DNA of 64,000 nucleotides from Streptomyces sp. CB02058 (GTDB lineage Bacteria; Actinomycetota; Actinomycetes; Streptomycetales; Streptomycetaceae): positions 496,001 through 560,000 of the forward strand of contig NZ_LIPG01000001.1 of the NCBI RefSeq assembly GCF_001905505.1, given 5' to 3'. Of this stretch, positions 55,274 to 63,863 are shown piece after piece. Numbering within the stretch: position 1 is the stretch's first letter; each line of letters starts with the position of its first letter. The position numbers were made by a program, and so were the translations under genes. A model generated the notes under the pieces. The model was given only the letters and a program-made list of their open reading frames with translations, made no database searches and had not been told where the DNA came from.

Positions 55274-55627
55274 ATGGACGTACTCATCAATGTCTTCGTG
55301 GCCCTGCACATCATCGGCATCGCCTCCCTTCTGGGCGGCTTCCTGACCCAGATGAAGGCCATGGGGGCGGGCACGGCACGCTTCGTGCCGGCCATGCTGC
55401 ACGGTGCGCTCACCATGCTCGTGACGGGCGTCGCCCTCGTCGGCCTCAACCAGGCCGACGACCAGACCGTGAACAACATCAAGATCGGCGTGAAGCTGCT
55501 GGTCCTGATCGTGATCCTGGCGCTCGTCTACGTGAAGCGGGACGAGGAGAAGGTGGAGAAGGGCGCGTTCGCCGCGGTCGGCGGGCTGACGGTCGCCAAC
55601 ATCTTCATCGCCACGCTCTGGACCTGA
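55274..55627 (+). CDS. Small integral membrane protein, four TM helices
   Basis: A 117-residue protein with helices VFVALHIIGIASLLGGFLT, ALTMLVTGVALVGL, VKLLVLIVILALVYV and AFAAVGGLTVANIFIATLW. It resembles small actinobacterial membrane proteins of unknown function. A charged loop KRDEEKVEKG separates the last two helices. ATG 55274 is probably the first codon of a leaderless mRNA. It lies between two NlpC/P60 genes of opposite orientation and ends at a strong shared terminator. Confidence 0.85.
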   Translation: MDVLINVFVALHIIGIASLLGGFLTQMKAMGAGTARFVPAMLHGALTMLVTGVALVGLNQADDQTVNNIKIGVKLLVLIVILALVYVKRDEEKVEKGAFAAVGGLTVANIFIATLWT

Positions 55628-55642
55628 GCGGCCGGAGGCCGT

Positions 55643-55682
55643 ACGGCAGAGGGCCCGGGAATCACCCCGGGCCCTCTGCCGT
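55643..55682. terminator. 17-bp bidirectional terminator
   Basis: A perfect stem of 17 bp (55643-55659 with 55666-55682; core GGCAGAGGGCCCGGG) and a 6-base loop between the convergent small membrane gene and the NlpC/P60 gene. Confidence 0.93.
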
Positions 55683-55697
55683 GTGCGGGCGGCGTGG

Positions 55698-56843
55698 CTA
55701 CGCCGGGCGCACGCTGCCGTAGATCGGCATGTAGTAGATCGACTCCTCGCGGACGTTCGCACCCGGCTTCGGCGCGTGGATCATCATGCCGTCGCCCTTG
55801 TAGATGCCGACGTGGCTGATGTCGTCGTAGAAGAAGACCAGGTCCCCCGGCTGGAGATCCGCCGTGGCCACCCGGGTGCCCACCTCGACCTGGTCCCAGG
55901 TGGTGCGCGGCAGATCGACACCGGCCGCCTTCCAGGCGGCCTGGGTGAGCCCGGAGCAGTCGTACGAGGACGGGCCCGTCGCCCCCCAGACGTACGGCTT
56001 GCCGATCTGCGCCGCGGCGAAGGCGAGGACCTTGTCGGCCTTCGAGGCGTAGCCGCTGTCGGAGCCCGTGTCGCCGGCCCCCGTGCCCGCCTCCTCCTTC
56101 GCGGCCTCCTCCTTGGCCGCCCGGTCGGCCTTCTCCTTCGCGGCGGCGGCCTGCTGCCTGGCCAGTTCCTCGGCCTTGCGCTCGGCCTCCGCCTCCTTCT
56201 TGCGCTCCAGCTCCGCGAGCCGCGCCTTCTCCTCGGCGGTCAGCTCCGACAGCAGCGTGCGGGCCTCGGCGAGCTTCGCCTGCACGTCCTGCTTGCTGGT
56301 GCGCAGCGTGGCCTGCGACTCGGTGAGCGTCTCCAGGCTCTTCGTCGCCTCGGCCCGCTTCGCCGCGGCTTCCTTCTGCTGCGTACGGAAGTCGGCGACC
56401 GCCTTCTGCTGCTGGCTGGTCATCCGGGCCATCAGCTGGTCCTGGTCGAAGTACGACTGCGGGTCGTCCGCGAGGAAGAACGTCGCCGTCGGGGCGATCG
56501 AGCCGCTGCGGTACTGCGCCGCCGCGTAGTTGCCCAGCTCCCGGCGCGTCTCGTTGAGCTTGTCGGCGCGCTTGGCGGCGGCCTCCAGCAGGTCGTCGAC
56601 CTTGGAGCGCTGCTCGGTCTGCGCGGCCTTCGCCTCGTTGTACTTCTGCGTCGCGGTGCCGGCCTGCCGGTAGAGGGCGTCGACCTTCTTCTGGACTTCC
56701 TCGATGCTGGGCTTCGGCTCGGCGGGGGCCGCCGTGGCGCTCTGCGTGGACAGCAGGGTGACGGAGGCGAGCGCCGCGGTGGTGAGACCGACGGCAGGGG
56801 TGGTGGTGCGCACCCGGGTGCGCGGCTTGCGATGCGACGCCAA
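55698..56843 (-). CDS. NlpC/P60 family cell-wall endopeptidase under a c-di-AMP riboswitch
   Basis: A 381-residue secreted peptidoglycan endopeptidase. Signal peptide (VGLTTAALASVTLLSTQSATAAPA), long charged coiled coil (about residues 35-260, with an EERKKEAEAERKAEELARQQ-like stretch) and C-terminal NlpC/P60 domain. The catalytic Cys is in YDCSGLTQAAWKAAG and the His in ISHVGIYKGDG, followed by HAPKPG. TTG 56843 gives MASHRKPR with GGAAGGAG 9 bases upstream; the in-frame ATG at 56852 sits too close to that site. The riboswitch ends just upstream of the ribosome site, linking wall turnover to cyclic di-AMP. Confidence 0.91.
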   Translation of the reverse strand: MASHRKPRTRVRTTTPAVGLTTAALASVTLLSTQSATAAPAEPKPSIEEVQKKVDALYRQAGTATQKYNEAKAAQTEQRSKVDDLLEAAAKRADKLNETRRELGNYAAAQYRSGSIAPTATFFLADDPQSYFDQDQLMARMTSQQQKAVADFRTQQKEAAAKRAEATKSLETLTESQATLRTSKQDVQAKLAEARTLLSELTAEEKARLAELERKKEAEAERKAEELARQQAAAAKEKADRAAKEEAAKEEAGTGAGDTGSDSGYASKADKVLAFAAAQIGKPYVWGATGPSSYDCSGLTQAAWKAAGVDLPRTTWDQVEVGTRVATADLQPGDLVFFYDDISHVGIYKGDGMMIHAPKPGANVREESIYYMPIYGSVRPA

Positions 56844-56865
56844 GGCCGGCATCTCCTTCCGTGGA

Positions 56866-56999
56866 CCGCCTACCGGGTTAGCTGTCGGGTTCGGGCGGAA
56901 CGGAAGGCTGCCCTACGGTCCGGTGGAGACGGACCGATTCACCCCGGTGCTGCGTGTGGGTCCCCGGTTCCGGCTCCCGGGGGAGTGCGGATTCGGCGG
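56866..56999 (-). promoter_or_regulatory. ydaO/yuaA-type c-di-AMP riboswitch
   Basis: On the minus strand the conserved core is clear: GGGGTGAATC, then AGGGC, then CCCGAACCCGACAGCTAACC followed by CGGTAGGCGG, as in the B. subtilis ydaO leader. The outer P1 stem is CCGCC (56995-56999) with GGCGG (56866-56870). It ends 6 bases before the GGAAGGAG ribosome site of the NlpC/P60 gene. In known cases, c-di-AMP binding switches the downstream gene off. Confidence 0.92.
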
Positions 57000-57265
57000 G
57001 GGTGCCCGTGCGGCGCGGTTCGCCTCAAGGGGATACGGAGCACCCGTCGGAGCACGCTAGCCAACCCGTGGTGTCCCTGTGAAGGTTGATGTTCGATATG
57101 CCCGATACATTTTCGTGACCTTTTCCGGAAGGCGGTCCGCACGCCCGGGACCGCCCCCGGAATCTCACCCACCGTGGGTGTTCCGTCTCGTTGCGCGCAC
57201 GGCCTTGGCCCTTGTCGCCGATGAGGCCACGGGCTGTCGGTGCGGCCGCCTAGACTCGTGAGGCG
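57000..57265. other. Promoter region between riboswitch and pcrA
   Basis: About 266 bases. The leftward promoter for the riboswitch transcript should lie near 57050-57120 (AT-rich patch with TGTTCGATATGCC). On the right, TAGACT at 57251-57256 is a -10-like box 9 bases before the pcrA ATG. No gene is seen. Confidence 0.5.
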
Positions 57266-59704
57266 ATGAGCAGCCTCTTTGACGACAGTTTCCTGACCGG
57301 CCTCCAGCAGTCGGACGACGGACCCCCGCCGCCCCCGGAGGAGCACGCCCCCGAAGCCGTGCCCGAGGGCCTCTTCGAGGACGTCTTCGACGCGCCTCCG
57401 CCGCCGCGTGACGCGTACTACCGCGACGGCGCCCCGCGCCCCGTCATCGACTCGGCCGCACTGCTCGACGGGCTGAACACCGAGCAGCGCGCCGCCGTCG
57501 TGCACGCCGGGTCCCCGCTGCTCATCGTCGCCGGGGCGGGCTCGGGCAAGACCAGGGTGCTGACCCACCGCATCGCCCATCTGCTGGCCGAGCGGGGGGT
57601 GCACCCGGGGCAGATCCTGGCGATCACCTTCACCAACAAGGCCGCGGGCGAGATGAAGGAGCGCGTCGAGCAGCTCGTCGGACCGCGGGCCAACGCCATG
57701 TGGGTCATGACGTTCCACAGCGCGTGCGTGCGCATCCTGCGCCGCGAGTCCAAGCGCCTCGGCTTCACCTCGTCGTTCTCGATCTACGACGCCGCCGACT
57801 CCAAGCGGCTGATGGCGCTGGTCTGCCGCGATCTGGACCTCGACCCCAAGCGTTACCCGCCGAAGTCGTTCACGGCGAAGGTCTCGAACCTGAAGAACGA
57901 GCTCATCGACGAGGAGACCTTCGCCGGCCAGGCCGCCGACGGCTTCGAGAAGACGCTGGCCCAGGCGTACGCGCTCTACCAGGCGCGGCTGCGTGAGGCC
58001 AACGCCCTCGACTTCGACGACATCATCATGACCGCGGTCCACCTGCTCCAGGCGTTCCCGGACGTCGCCGAGCACTACCGCCGCCGCTTCCGCCACGTCC
58101 TGGTCGACGAGTACCAGGACACCAACCACGCGCAGTACACCCTGGTGCGTGAGCTGGTGGGCCCGTCCGGAGAGGTCGAGGCCCCCGGCGAGCTCTGCGT
58201 CGTCGGTGACGCGGACCAGTCGATCTACGCCTTCCGCGGCGCGACCATCCGCAACATCCTCCAGTTCGAGGAGGACTATCCCGACGCGACCACGATCATG
58301 CTGGAGCAGAACTACCGCTCCACGCAGACGATCCTCTCCGCAGCCAACGCCGTCATCGAGCGCAACGAGAGCCGCCGCCCCAAGAACCTCTGGACGAACG
58401 CCGGCGAGGGCACCCGGATCGCGGGCTACGTCGCCGACACCGAGCACGACGAGGCGCAGTTCGTCGCGGACGAGATCGACCGGCTGACGGACGCGGGGGA
58501 CGCGAAGGCGGGTGACGTCGCCGTCTTCTACCGTACGAACGCCCAGTCCCGTGTCTTCGAAGAGATCTTCATCCGCGTCGGACTGCCCTACAAGGTCGTC
58601 GGCGGAGTGCGCTTCTACGAGCGCAAGGAGGTCAGGGACGTCCTGGCCTATCTCCGGGTGCTGTCCAACCCCGAGGACACCGTCCCGCTGCGCCGCATCC
58701 TCAACGTGCCCAAGCGCGGCATCGGGGACCGGGCCGAGGCGATGATCGACGCCCTCTCGATGCGCGAGAAGATCTCCTTCCCGCAGGCGCTGCGCCGCGT
58801 CGACGAGGCGTACGGCATGGCGGCCCGCTCGGCGAACGCCGTGAAGCGCTTCAACACGCTGATGGAGGAGCTCCGCACGATCGTGGAGTCCGGCGCGGGC
58901 CCGGCGGTCGTCGTGGAGGCCGTCATGGAGCGGACCGGCTATCTCGCCGAACTCCAGGCGTCCACCGACCCGCAGGACGAGACCCGTATCGAGAACCTCC
59001 AGGAGCTCGCCTCCGTCGCTCTCGAATTCGAGCAGGAGCGGGCGGAGGAGGAGGGCGCGGGCACACTCGCCGAGTTCCTGGAGAAGGTCGCGCTCGTCGC
59101 CGACGCCGACCAGATCCCCGACGAGGACGAGGACGGCTCCGGTGTCGTCACGCTGATGACGCTGCACACCGCCAAGGGCCTCGAATTCCCCGTGGTGTTC
59201 CTGACCGGCATGGAGGACGGCGTCTTCCCGCACATGCGCGCGCTGGGCCAGGTGAAGGAGCTGGAGGAGGAGCGCAGGCTCGCCTACGTGGGCATCACGC
59301 GCGCCCGCGAGCGGCTGTATCTGACCCGGGCGGCGATGCGGAGCGCCTGGGGCCAGCCCTCGTACAACCCGCCCTCGCGGTTCCTGGAGGAGATCCCGGA
59401 CCAGCACCTGGAGTGGAAGCGCAAGGGACCGATGGCCGCTCCGGCGGGACCCACGTCGGGGATCACGTCGTCACTGTCCTCGTCGCGCTCGAAGTCCGGG
59501 CCCTCGGGGTTCGCGACCCGGCGCACCTCCGAGAAGCCGGTGGTCACCCTGGTGGCCGGGGACCGGGTCACGCACGATCAGTTCGGACTGGGCACGGTGA
59601 CCGCGGTCGAGGGGTTCGGCGACCAGGCGAAGGCGACGGTCGACTTCGGCGACGAGCGGCCCAAGAAGCTCCTGCTGCGTTACGCCCCGGTCGAGAAGCT
59701 CTGA
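57266..59704 (+). CDS. pcrA: ATP-dependent DNA helicase PcrA/UvrD
   Basis: An 812-residue superfamily 1 helicase for nucleotide-excision repair and removal of RecA or stalled RNA polymerase. An acidic, Pro-rich N-terminus (about 60 residues) precedes motif Q/I (LNTEQRAAVVHAGSPLLIVAGAGSGKTRVL), Ia (AITFTNKAAGEMKERV), II (VDEYQDTNHAQ at about 282), III (VVGDADQSIYAFRGA), IV (LEQNYRS), V (TLHTAKGLEFPVVF) and VI (YVGITRARERLYLT). A Tudor-like C-terminus (GDRVTHDQFGLGTVTAVEG) is typical of PcrA and binds RNA polymerase. ATG 57266. Confidence 0.95.
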   Translation: MSSLFDDSFLTGLQQSDDGPPPPPEEHAPEAVPEGLFEDVFDAPPPPRDAYYRDGAPRPVIDSAALLDGLNTEQRAAVVHAGSPLLIVAGAGSGKTRVLTHRIAHLLAERGVHPGQILAITFTNKAAGEMKERVEQLVGPRANAMWVMTFHSACVRILRRESKRLGFTSSFSIYDAADSKRLMALVCRDLDLDPKRYPPKSFTAKVSNLKNELIDEETFAGQAADGFEKTLAQAYALYQARLREANALDFDDIIMTAVHLLQAFPDVAEHYRRRFRHVLVDEYQDTNHAQYTLVRELVGPSGEVEAPGELCVVGDADQSIYAFRGATIRNILQFEEDYPDATTIMLEQNYRSTQTILSAANAVIERNESRRPKNLWTNAGEGTRIAGYVADTEHDEAQFVADEIDRLTDAGDAKAGDVAVFYRTNAQSRVFEEIFIRVGLPYKVVGGVRFYERKEVRDVLAYLRVLSNPEDTVPLRRILNVPKRGIGDRAEAMIDALSMREKISFPQALRRVDEAYGMAARSANAVKRFNTLMEELRTIVESGAGPAVVVEAVMERTGYLAELQASTDPQDETRIENLQELASVALEFEQERAEEEGAGTLAEFLEKVALVADADQIPDEDEDGSGVVTLMTLHTAKGLEFPVVFLTGMEDGVFPHMRALGQVKELEEERRLAYVGITRARERLYLTRAAMRSAWGQPSYNPPSRFLEEIPDQHLEWKRKGPMAAPAGPTSGITSSLSSSRSKSGPSGFATRRTSEKPVVTLVAGDRVTHDQFGLGTVTAVEGFGDQAKATVDFGDERPKKLLLRYAPVEKL

Positions 59705-59713
59705 CCCGCCGGC

Positions 59714-59755
59714 GCGTCAGGGGCGGGGGCAAGCAACGGCCCGTGCCCCTGACGC
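59714..59755 (+). terminator. Terminator after pcrA
   Basis: GCGTCAGGGGC (59714-59724) pairs with GCCCCTGACGC (59745-59755), 11 bp with a 20-base loop, starting 10 bases after the stop. The following 200 bases to the convergent M23 gene are GC-rich with no supported gene. Confidence 0.75.
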
Positions 59756-59955
59756 GGCACGGGTTCGGATGCGGGCCCATGGCCTGGTGGCCCCGGCACG
59801 GGTACGTGCCCACGGCTCGGCGGTCCTGACCCGGGTGGTCCGGGTGCGGGTGGTCCGGTCCGGGGGCGGCTTCGGTCCGCGACGCGGTACGAGCCGGGGC
59901 CCGGGTCTCGGTACAGGCCGTGGCCCGGGCTTCAGTGCGGGTTTCCGCGCAGGGC

Positions 59956-61596
59956 TCAGTACGGGTTGATGCCGTGGCTGCGGAGCCATGGCATCGGGTC
60001 GATCGCCGAGCCGCCGCCGGGCCGTACCTCGAAGTGCAGGTGCGGGCCCGTGGAGTTGCCGGAGTTGCCGGAGTAGGCGATGACGTCGCCCGCCTTGACC
60101 GAGCCGGAGCGGATCCGGGTGGTGCTGAGGTGGCAGTACCACGTCTCGGTGCCGTCGGCCGCGGTCACGATGGCCATGTTCCCGTAGGCGCTGTTCCACT
60201 GGGTGCGCACGGTGCCGTCGGTCGCCGCCATCACGGGGGTGCCGTAGGAGACGGGGAAGTCGATGCCCGTGTGCACGGACATCCAGTTCACCCCGGCCTG
60301 GCCGTAGGTGGCGCTGAGGCCGTGCTGCTTCACGGGCAGGACGAACTTCGGACGCAGTGCCTCGCGGCGTGCGGCCTCCTCCTCGCGCTTCTTCTTCTCG
60401 GCGGCCTGACGCTCCTTGAGGTCGATGCGCTCCTGGGTGCGGCTGGCGCGGTCCGCGAAGTTCTCGGCGTCGGCGCTGAGGTTGGCGAGCTGGGTGTCCA
60501 GCTTGTTGTTGGCCACGGCCGGCTTGACGATGTCGGCAGCCGCCATGGAGGCGGTGTCGTCCTTCGTCTCCTCGCCGCTGATGCCGCTCACGGAGGCCGC
60601 GGCGATACCCGCGACGCTCATGACGCAGGCGGAAGGCACGGCCACGGTGAGGAGCGCGGAACGCTTCGCCGGGGTGCGGCGCCGTCCTCGGCCTCCGCCA
60701 CGCTGGGCGGCCGACCGGCCGACCGGGCGGGCGGCGGTGGAGGCGGACCCGGAGGCGTGGTCCGCGGTGAGATCGATGACGTCCGGCAGCGGTTCCGCCT
60801 CGCCGGACACCGGGACCTCGTCGTAGGCATCCACCGTCGTGTCGTGGACGCCGAGCGTGTCGTGGACGCCGGTCGCGTCGTGCGCGCCGAGCGTGTCGTG
60901 GACGCCCGTCGTGTCGTGCATGCCGAGTGCGTCGTCGTGGCCGAGGGCGTCGTGCGCGCCGAACTCGGCTGTTTCGTACGGCTCGTAGGCGGCCGACCGG
61001 TGTTCGTACGCGTGATGCGAAGTCTGTTCGGACGCGTACGCAGCGTTCTCGGGCGTGGCGCCGGTGTTCCAGGCGGTCGCGTCGTAGGCGCCGGTGTCGG
61101 CGGTTTCGAAGCCCTCGTATCCCGTGCCCTCGAAGGCGGGGACGGCGAACGTGCCGGTCGCGTAGGCCGTGGTGTCGAAGGTCGTGGTGGGGAAGGCGCC
61201 CGTGTCGCCCGTCGCCCACTGGTCGGCCTGGCCGGTGTGGTCCCAGCCGCTGGTGTCCCACTGGCCCGTGGCGTCCGGGGCGGGGGCCTGCGCGGGGATC
61301 CCGTGCTCGGGCATCCAGGTCGCGGTGGTGTCGTACCCCTGCGGCGCCTGCGGATGGGCCTGCGCGCCGTAGGCGTCGTACGAGGCCTGCTGATGCGCTC
61401 CGGTCTCCCACTGGGAGGCGTCGTAAGCGCCGTAGCCGCCGCCGTCGTCGTACGCGGTGGCGTAACCGCCGCCGTACGTCGGCTCATGGCTGGTGTCGTG
61501 CTGACCCGGCAGTGTTCCGAAGAGCGGGTCGGTGTCGAAGCCGGTGGACTGGCTGTCGTATCCGGCATACCCGGCGTGGGGGTGCTGGTCGTTCAC
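59956..61596 (-). CDS. M23 family peptidase with long cytoplasmic repeat-rich N-terminus
   Basis: A 546-residue membrane-anchored LytM-type protein. The first 270 residues are Tyr/Thr/Gly/Ala/Asp-rich and contain short repeats, including several GVHDT(L/T)-type hexapeptides. After a basic stretch (RGRRRTPAKR) there is one membrane helix (about 310-330) and a coiled coil (LDTQLANLSADAENF...RQAAEKKKREEEAARRE). The M23 domain has metal ligands in VHTGIDFPV and HLHFEVRPGG and ends in DPMPWLRSHGINPY. The zinc ligands look intact, so it probably cuts peptidoglycan. GTG 61596 follows GAGAGAAG; TTG 61599 is an alternative. Confidence 0.9.
   Translation of the reverse strand: MNDQHPHAGYAGYDSQSTGFDTDPLFGTLPGQHDTSHEPTYGGGYATAYDDGGGYGAYDASQWETGAHQQASYDAYGAQAHPQAPQGYDTTATWMPEHGIPAQAPAPDATGQWDTSGWDHTGQADQWATGDTGAFPTTTFDTTAYATGTFAVPAFEGTGYEGFETADTGAYDATAWNTGATPENAAYASEQTSHHAYEHRSAAYEPYETAEFGAHDALGHDDALGMHDTTGVHDTLGAHDATGVHDTLGVHDTTVDAYDEVPVSGEAEPLPDVIDLTADHASGSASTAARPVGRSAAQRGGGRGRRRTPAKRSALLTVAVPSACVMSVAGIAAASVSGISGEETKDDTASMAAADIVKPAVANNKLDTQLANLSADAENFADRASRTQERIDLKERQAAEKKKREEEAARREALRPKFVLPVKQHGLSATYGQAGVNWMSVHTGIDFPVSYGTPVMAATDGTVRTQWNSAYGNMAIVTAADGTETWYCHLSTTRIRSGSVKAGDVIAYSGNSGNSTGPHLHFEVRPGGGSAIDPMPWLRSHGINPY
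60838..60957 (-). repeat. 18-bp imperfect repeats in the M23 gene
   Basis: Hexapeptide units of the G(V/A/M)HD(T/A)(L/T) type are encoded by about six 18-base units (GGCGTCCACGACACG-like on the minus strand) in the cytoplasmic region of the M23 protein. Confidence 0.75.
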
Positions 61597-61902
61597 CAAC
61601 TTCTCTCTCGCCTCGGCAGCAGGACCTGTTCCGGGGTCCGGTGGGGGGATCCCAGGGTGAGCAGTGGCCGCGACTGTACCCGGCAGTACGAGGGGACGAC
61701 AATCTTCGGCGGCTTCTGGTCCCTCAGGAAACGGGCAATCGGACGCCTTTCGGTGGACGACGGAGCCAGGCTTGGCCCTATGTTCGAAACTAGTTCTATT
61801 TTTTCGGGGGTTTGGGCGTCCCGCGGGACGGCTTCGGGCGACGGAAGCGGTCGCGCGCGGGTGGCGGAGGTGGCTCCGCTCGGGCGGAGGGGGCGGTTCC
61901 GC
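61597..61902. other. M23 promoter region
   Basis: 306 bases. An AT-rich patch at 61784-61810 (CGAAACTAGTTCTATTTTTTCGG on the + strand, written here in part as GAAACTAGTTCTATTTTTT) is unusual for this genome and probably holds the M23 promoter, giving a leader of about 190 bases. The part next to the lipase stop is GC-rich with short imperfect repeats (GACGGAAGCGG occurs twice). No riboswitch was recognised. Confidence 0.5.
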
Positions 61903-62853
61903 TCAGGCGACGGAAGCGGCTCCCGGAACGTCGATGGCCGCACCGTCGGACTCGAGTGCCTGACGGATCGCGGACGCGACGGCCGGATGGACCGGAAGCG
62001 CGAGGTGGCCGATACCGGTGACGCGTACGTTGACGGCGTCGAGGTCGGGGTGGTCGACGCAGGCCGTCTCGACCGGGAGCATCACCCGGTCCAGCTCGCT
62101 CCAGAAGCTGACGAACCGTGTCCGGCAGCCCGGCGCGGGGCGGCGCAGCTCCGCGATCAGATCGGAGTCGCCGCGCATCTGGCGGACGATGGGGTGTGCG
62201 CCGGCCAGCGGGGCGACCGCCGTGCCGCTGTGCGGGGTGCCGAGTGTGACGAGGGTGCGCACCCGCCGGTCACCGCCGAGCCGCTGCACGTAGTACCGCG
62301 CGATCAGGCCGCCGAGGCTGTGGCCGACGATGTCGATCCGGCGATGCCCCGTGCGGGCGCAGATCTCCTCGACGTGGCGTTCGAGCAGCTCGGCCGCCGT
62401 GCGGATGTCGCAGGTCAACGGCGAGTAGTTGAGCGACTCCAGATGGCGCCAGCCGTGCCGGGCCAGGGAGCGGCGCAGCAGCACGAAGACGGAGCGGTTG
62501 TCGATGAAACCGTGCAGGAGGACGACGGGTGGATGCTCGCCGATGCTGGTGGGCAGCGCGGCCGTGTCGGCCGAACGGGTGATTCCGCCGGGAGCGGCGT
62601 CCGGTCCCGTGGCCGCGCCTGTCCCGGCGCCGTCGTCGGAGCCGTCCCCCGTGCCGTCCTGGGCCCCGTCCCCGTCGCCGGGCCCGGGTGCGGGGCTCCG
62701 GCGCTCGGGGGTGAGGCCCGCGGGGTAGATGAGCACATGCCCGGCCAGGATCACCAGCTCCAGCGCGGTGGCTCTGACCAGCGCCGATGACAGCCAGGCA
62801 GGGCGCAGGCAGGTGCTGCGCAGCAGTAGGGGTAGGAAGGACAGGACCTTCAT
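61903..62853 (-). CDS. Alpha/beta hydrolase, lipase-like, with N-terminal membrane segment
   Basis: A 316-residue lipase/acyltransferase-type protein. A hydrophobic N-terminus (MKVLSFLPLLL, then LVRATALELVILAGHVLIYPAGL) suggests membrane anchoring or export, followed by a Gly/Asp-rich linker. The hydrolase domain has PVVLLHGFIDNRSVF (oxyanion), the nucleophile in DIVGHSLGGLIARYYVQRLGG, LGTPHSGT and the catalytic His in GIGHLALPVHP. This pattern resembles triacylglycerol lipases. ATG 62853 follows AGGAGG. It is divergent from icmB. Confidence 0.88.
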   Translation of the reverse strand: MKVLSFLPLLLRSTCLRPAWLSSALVRATALELVILAGHVLIYPAGLTPERRSPAPGPGDGDGAQDGTGDGSDDGAGTGAATGPDAAPGGITRSADTAALPTSIGEHPPVVLLHGFIDNRSVFVLLRRSLARHGWRHLESLNYSPLTCDIRTAAELLERHVEEICARTGHRRIDIVGHSLGGLIARYYVQRLGGDRRVRTLVTLGTPHSGTAVAPLAGAHPIVRQMRGDSDLIAELRRPAPGCRTRFVSFWSELDRVMLPVETACVDHPDLDAVNVRVTGIGHLALPVHPAVASAIRQALESDGAAIDVPGAASVA

Positions 62854-63200
62854 GGCCGACCTCCTGCACTGGCATGCGGGGGAGGCGGCTCCCTGCCCCG
62901 TACGCCCTCATCGGGTCGCTGCGGAGGCGGGTCGGCGGCTCTGGTGGCGGCCGGGGGCCGTACCACCGTGCCGTGCTGCTGACGGCGCGGTGGTACGGCG
63001 ACCTCGTTGCGGCTCCCCTGGCGGCGGTACCCGCGCGGCCCGTGGGTCGCTCGATGCGGGGAACGACGCTTGGCGAACATGTCCCATGTGTGATTTCCCC
63101 CTCCCGGTCCACCGCGAAACGACGCCGTGCGGGATGCTGTGGATAACGTTCGTTCACATCCCCGGGCCGCCAGGCGCGGGAGACGCATGTGGAGGCATTG
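62854..63200. other. Divergent region between lipase and icmB
   Basis: 347 bases. It holds an 11-bp inverted repeat, CCGTACCACCG (62958-62968) with CGGTGGTACGG (62988-62998), about 105 bases upstream of the lipase start. A TGTGGATAACG patch near 63130 may belong to the icmB promoter. No cobalamin riboswitch core was found, although icmB needs B12. Confidence 0.55.
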
Positions 63201-63614
63201 ATGGGTGTGACCGGTCCGATCCGTGTGGTGGTGGCGAAGCCGGGCCTCGACGGCCATGACCGAGGGGCCAAGGTGATCGCACGGGCGCTGCGGGACGCGG
63301 GCATGGAGGTCATCTACACGGGGCTCCACCAGACCCCCGAGCAGATCGTGGACACGGCGATCCAGGAGGACGCCGACGCCGTCGGTCTCTCGATCCTCTC
63401 CGGTGCGCACAACACGCTGTTCGCCAAGGTCATCGAGCTGCTCAAGGAGCGCGACGCGGAGGACATCAAGGTCTTCGGTGGCGGCATCATCCCCGAGGCG
63501 GACATCGCGCCGCTGAAGGAGCAGGGCGTCGCGGAGATCTTCACCCCGGGTGCGACGACCGCCTCGATCGTCGACTGGGTCAACGCGAACGTCCGCCAGC
63601 CCGCGGAGGCCTGA
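63201..63614 (+). CDS. icmB: Isobutyryl-CoA mutase small (B12-binding) subunit
   Basis: A 137-residue cobalamin-binding subunit. The motif [16 protein letters not shown] contains DxHxxG, whose His coordinates cobalt; [12 protein letters not shown] and [10 protein letters not shown] complete the fold. With a large subunit (IcmA) it interconverts isobutyryl-CoA and n-butyryl-CoA, feeding polyketide and fatty acid metabolism. The large subunit gene is not next to it within the window. ATG 63201 lies 5 bases after GGAGG. From memory, S. coelicolor has icmB at the matching place. Confidence 0.92.
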   Translation: MGVTGPIRVVVAKPGLDGHDRGAKVIARALRDAGMEVIYTGLHQTPEQIVDTAIQEDADAVGLSILSGAHNTLFAKVIELLKERDAEDIKVFGGGIIPEADIAPLKEQGVAEIFTPGATTASIVDWVNANVRQPAEA

Positions 63615-63863
63615 GCCGGCGAGCCTGCCGTCCGTGGTGTCCGGCCGCCCGGCTCGCGTCGGCGTTGCTGGTCCGGCCGGCTTGCGCCTCCGTTCGTGGG
63701 CGAGCGGGCTCGGGGAAGCCGTCCGGCCCGCGCCCGTGTTCCTGGGGCGGGGAGCTCGGGGCGGTGGCCTGCCCGCGTTCCTGTGCGGAAGGCTTGGGCG
63801 GTGGCTCCGGGCAGCCGTGTTCGGCGGACGGCCCGGCCGGGCGTGTCCGGCGAGGTGGGCCCG

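Noticed and set aside
62854-63200. Cobalamin riboswitch for icmB
   Set aside because: The B12-dependent product suggested one, but no B12-box-like conserved core was found.
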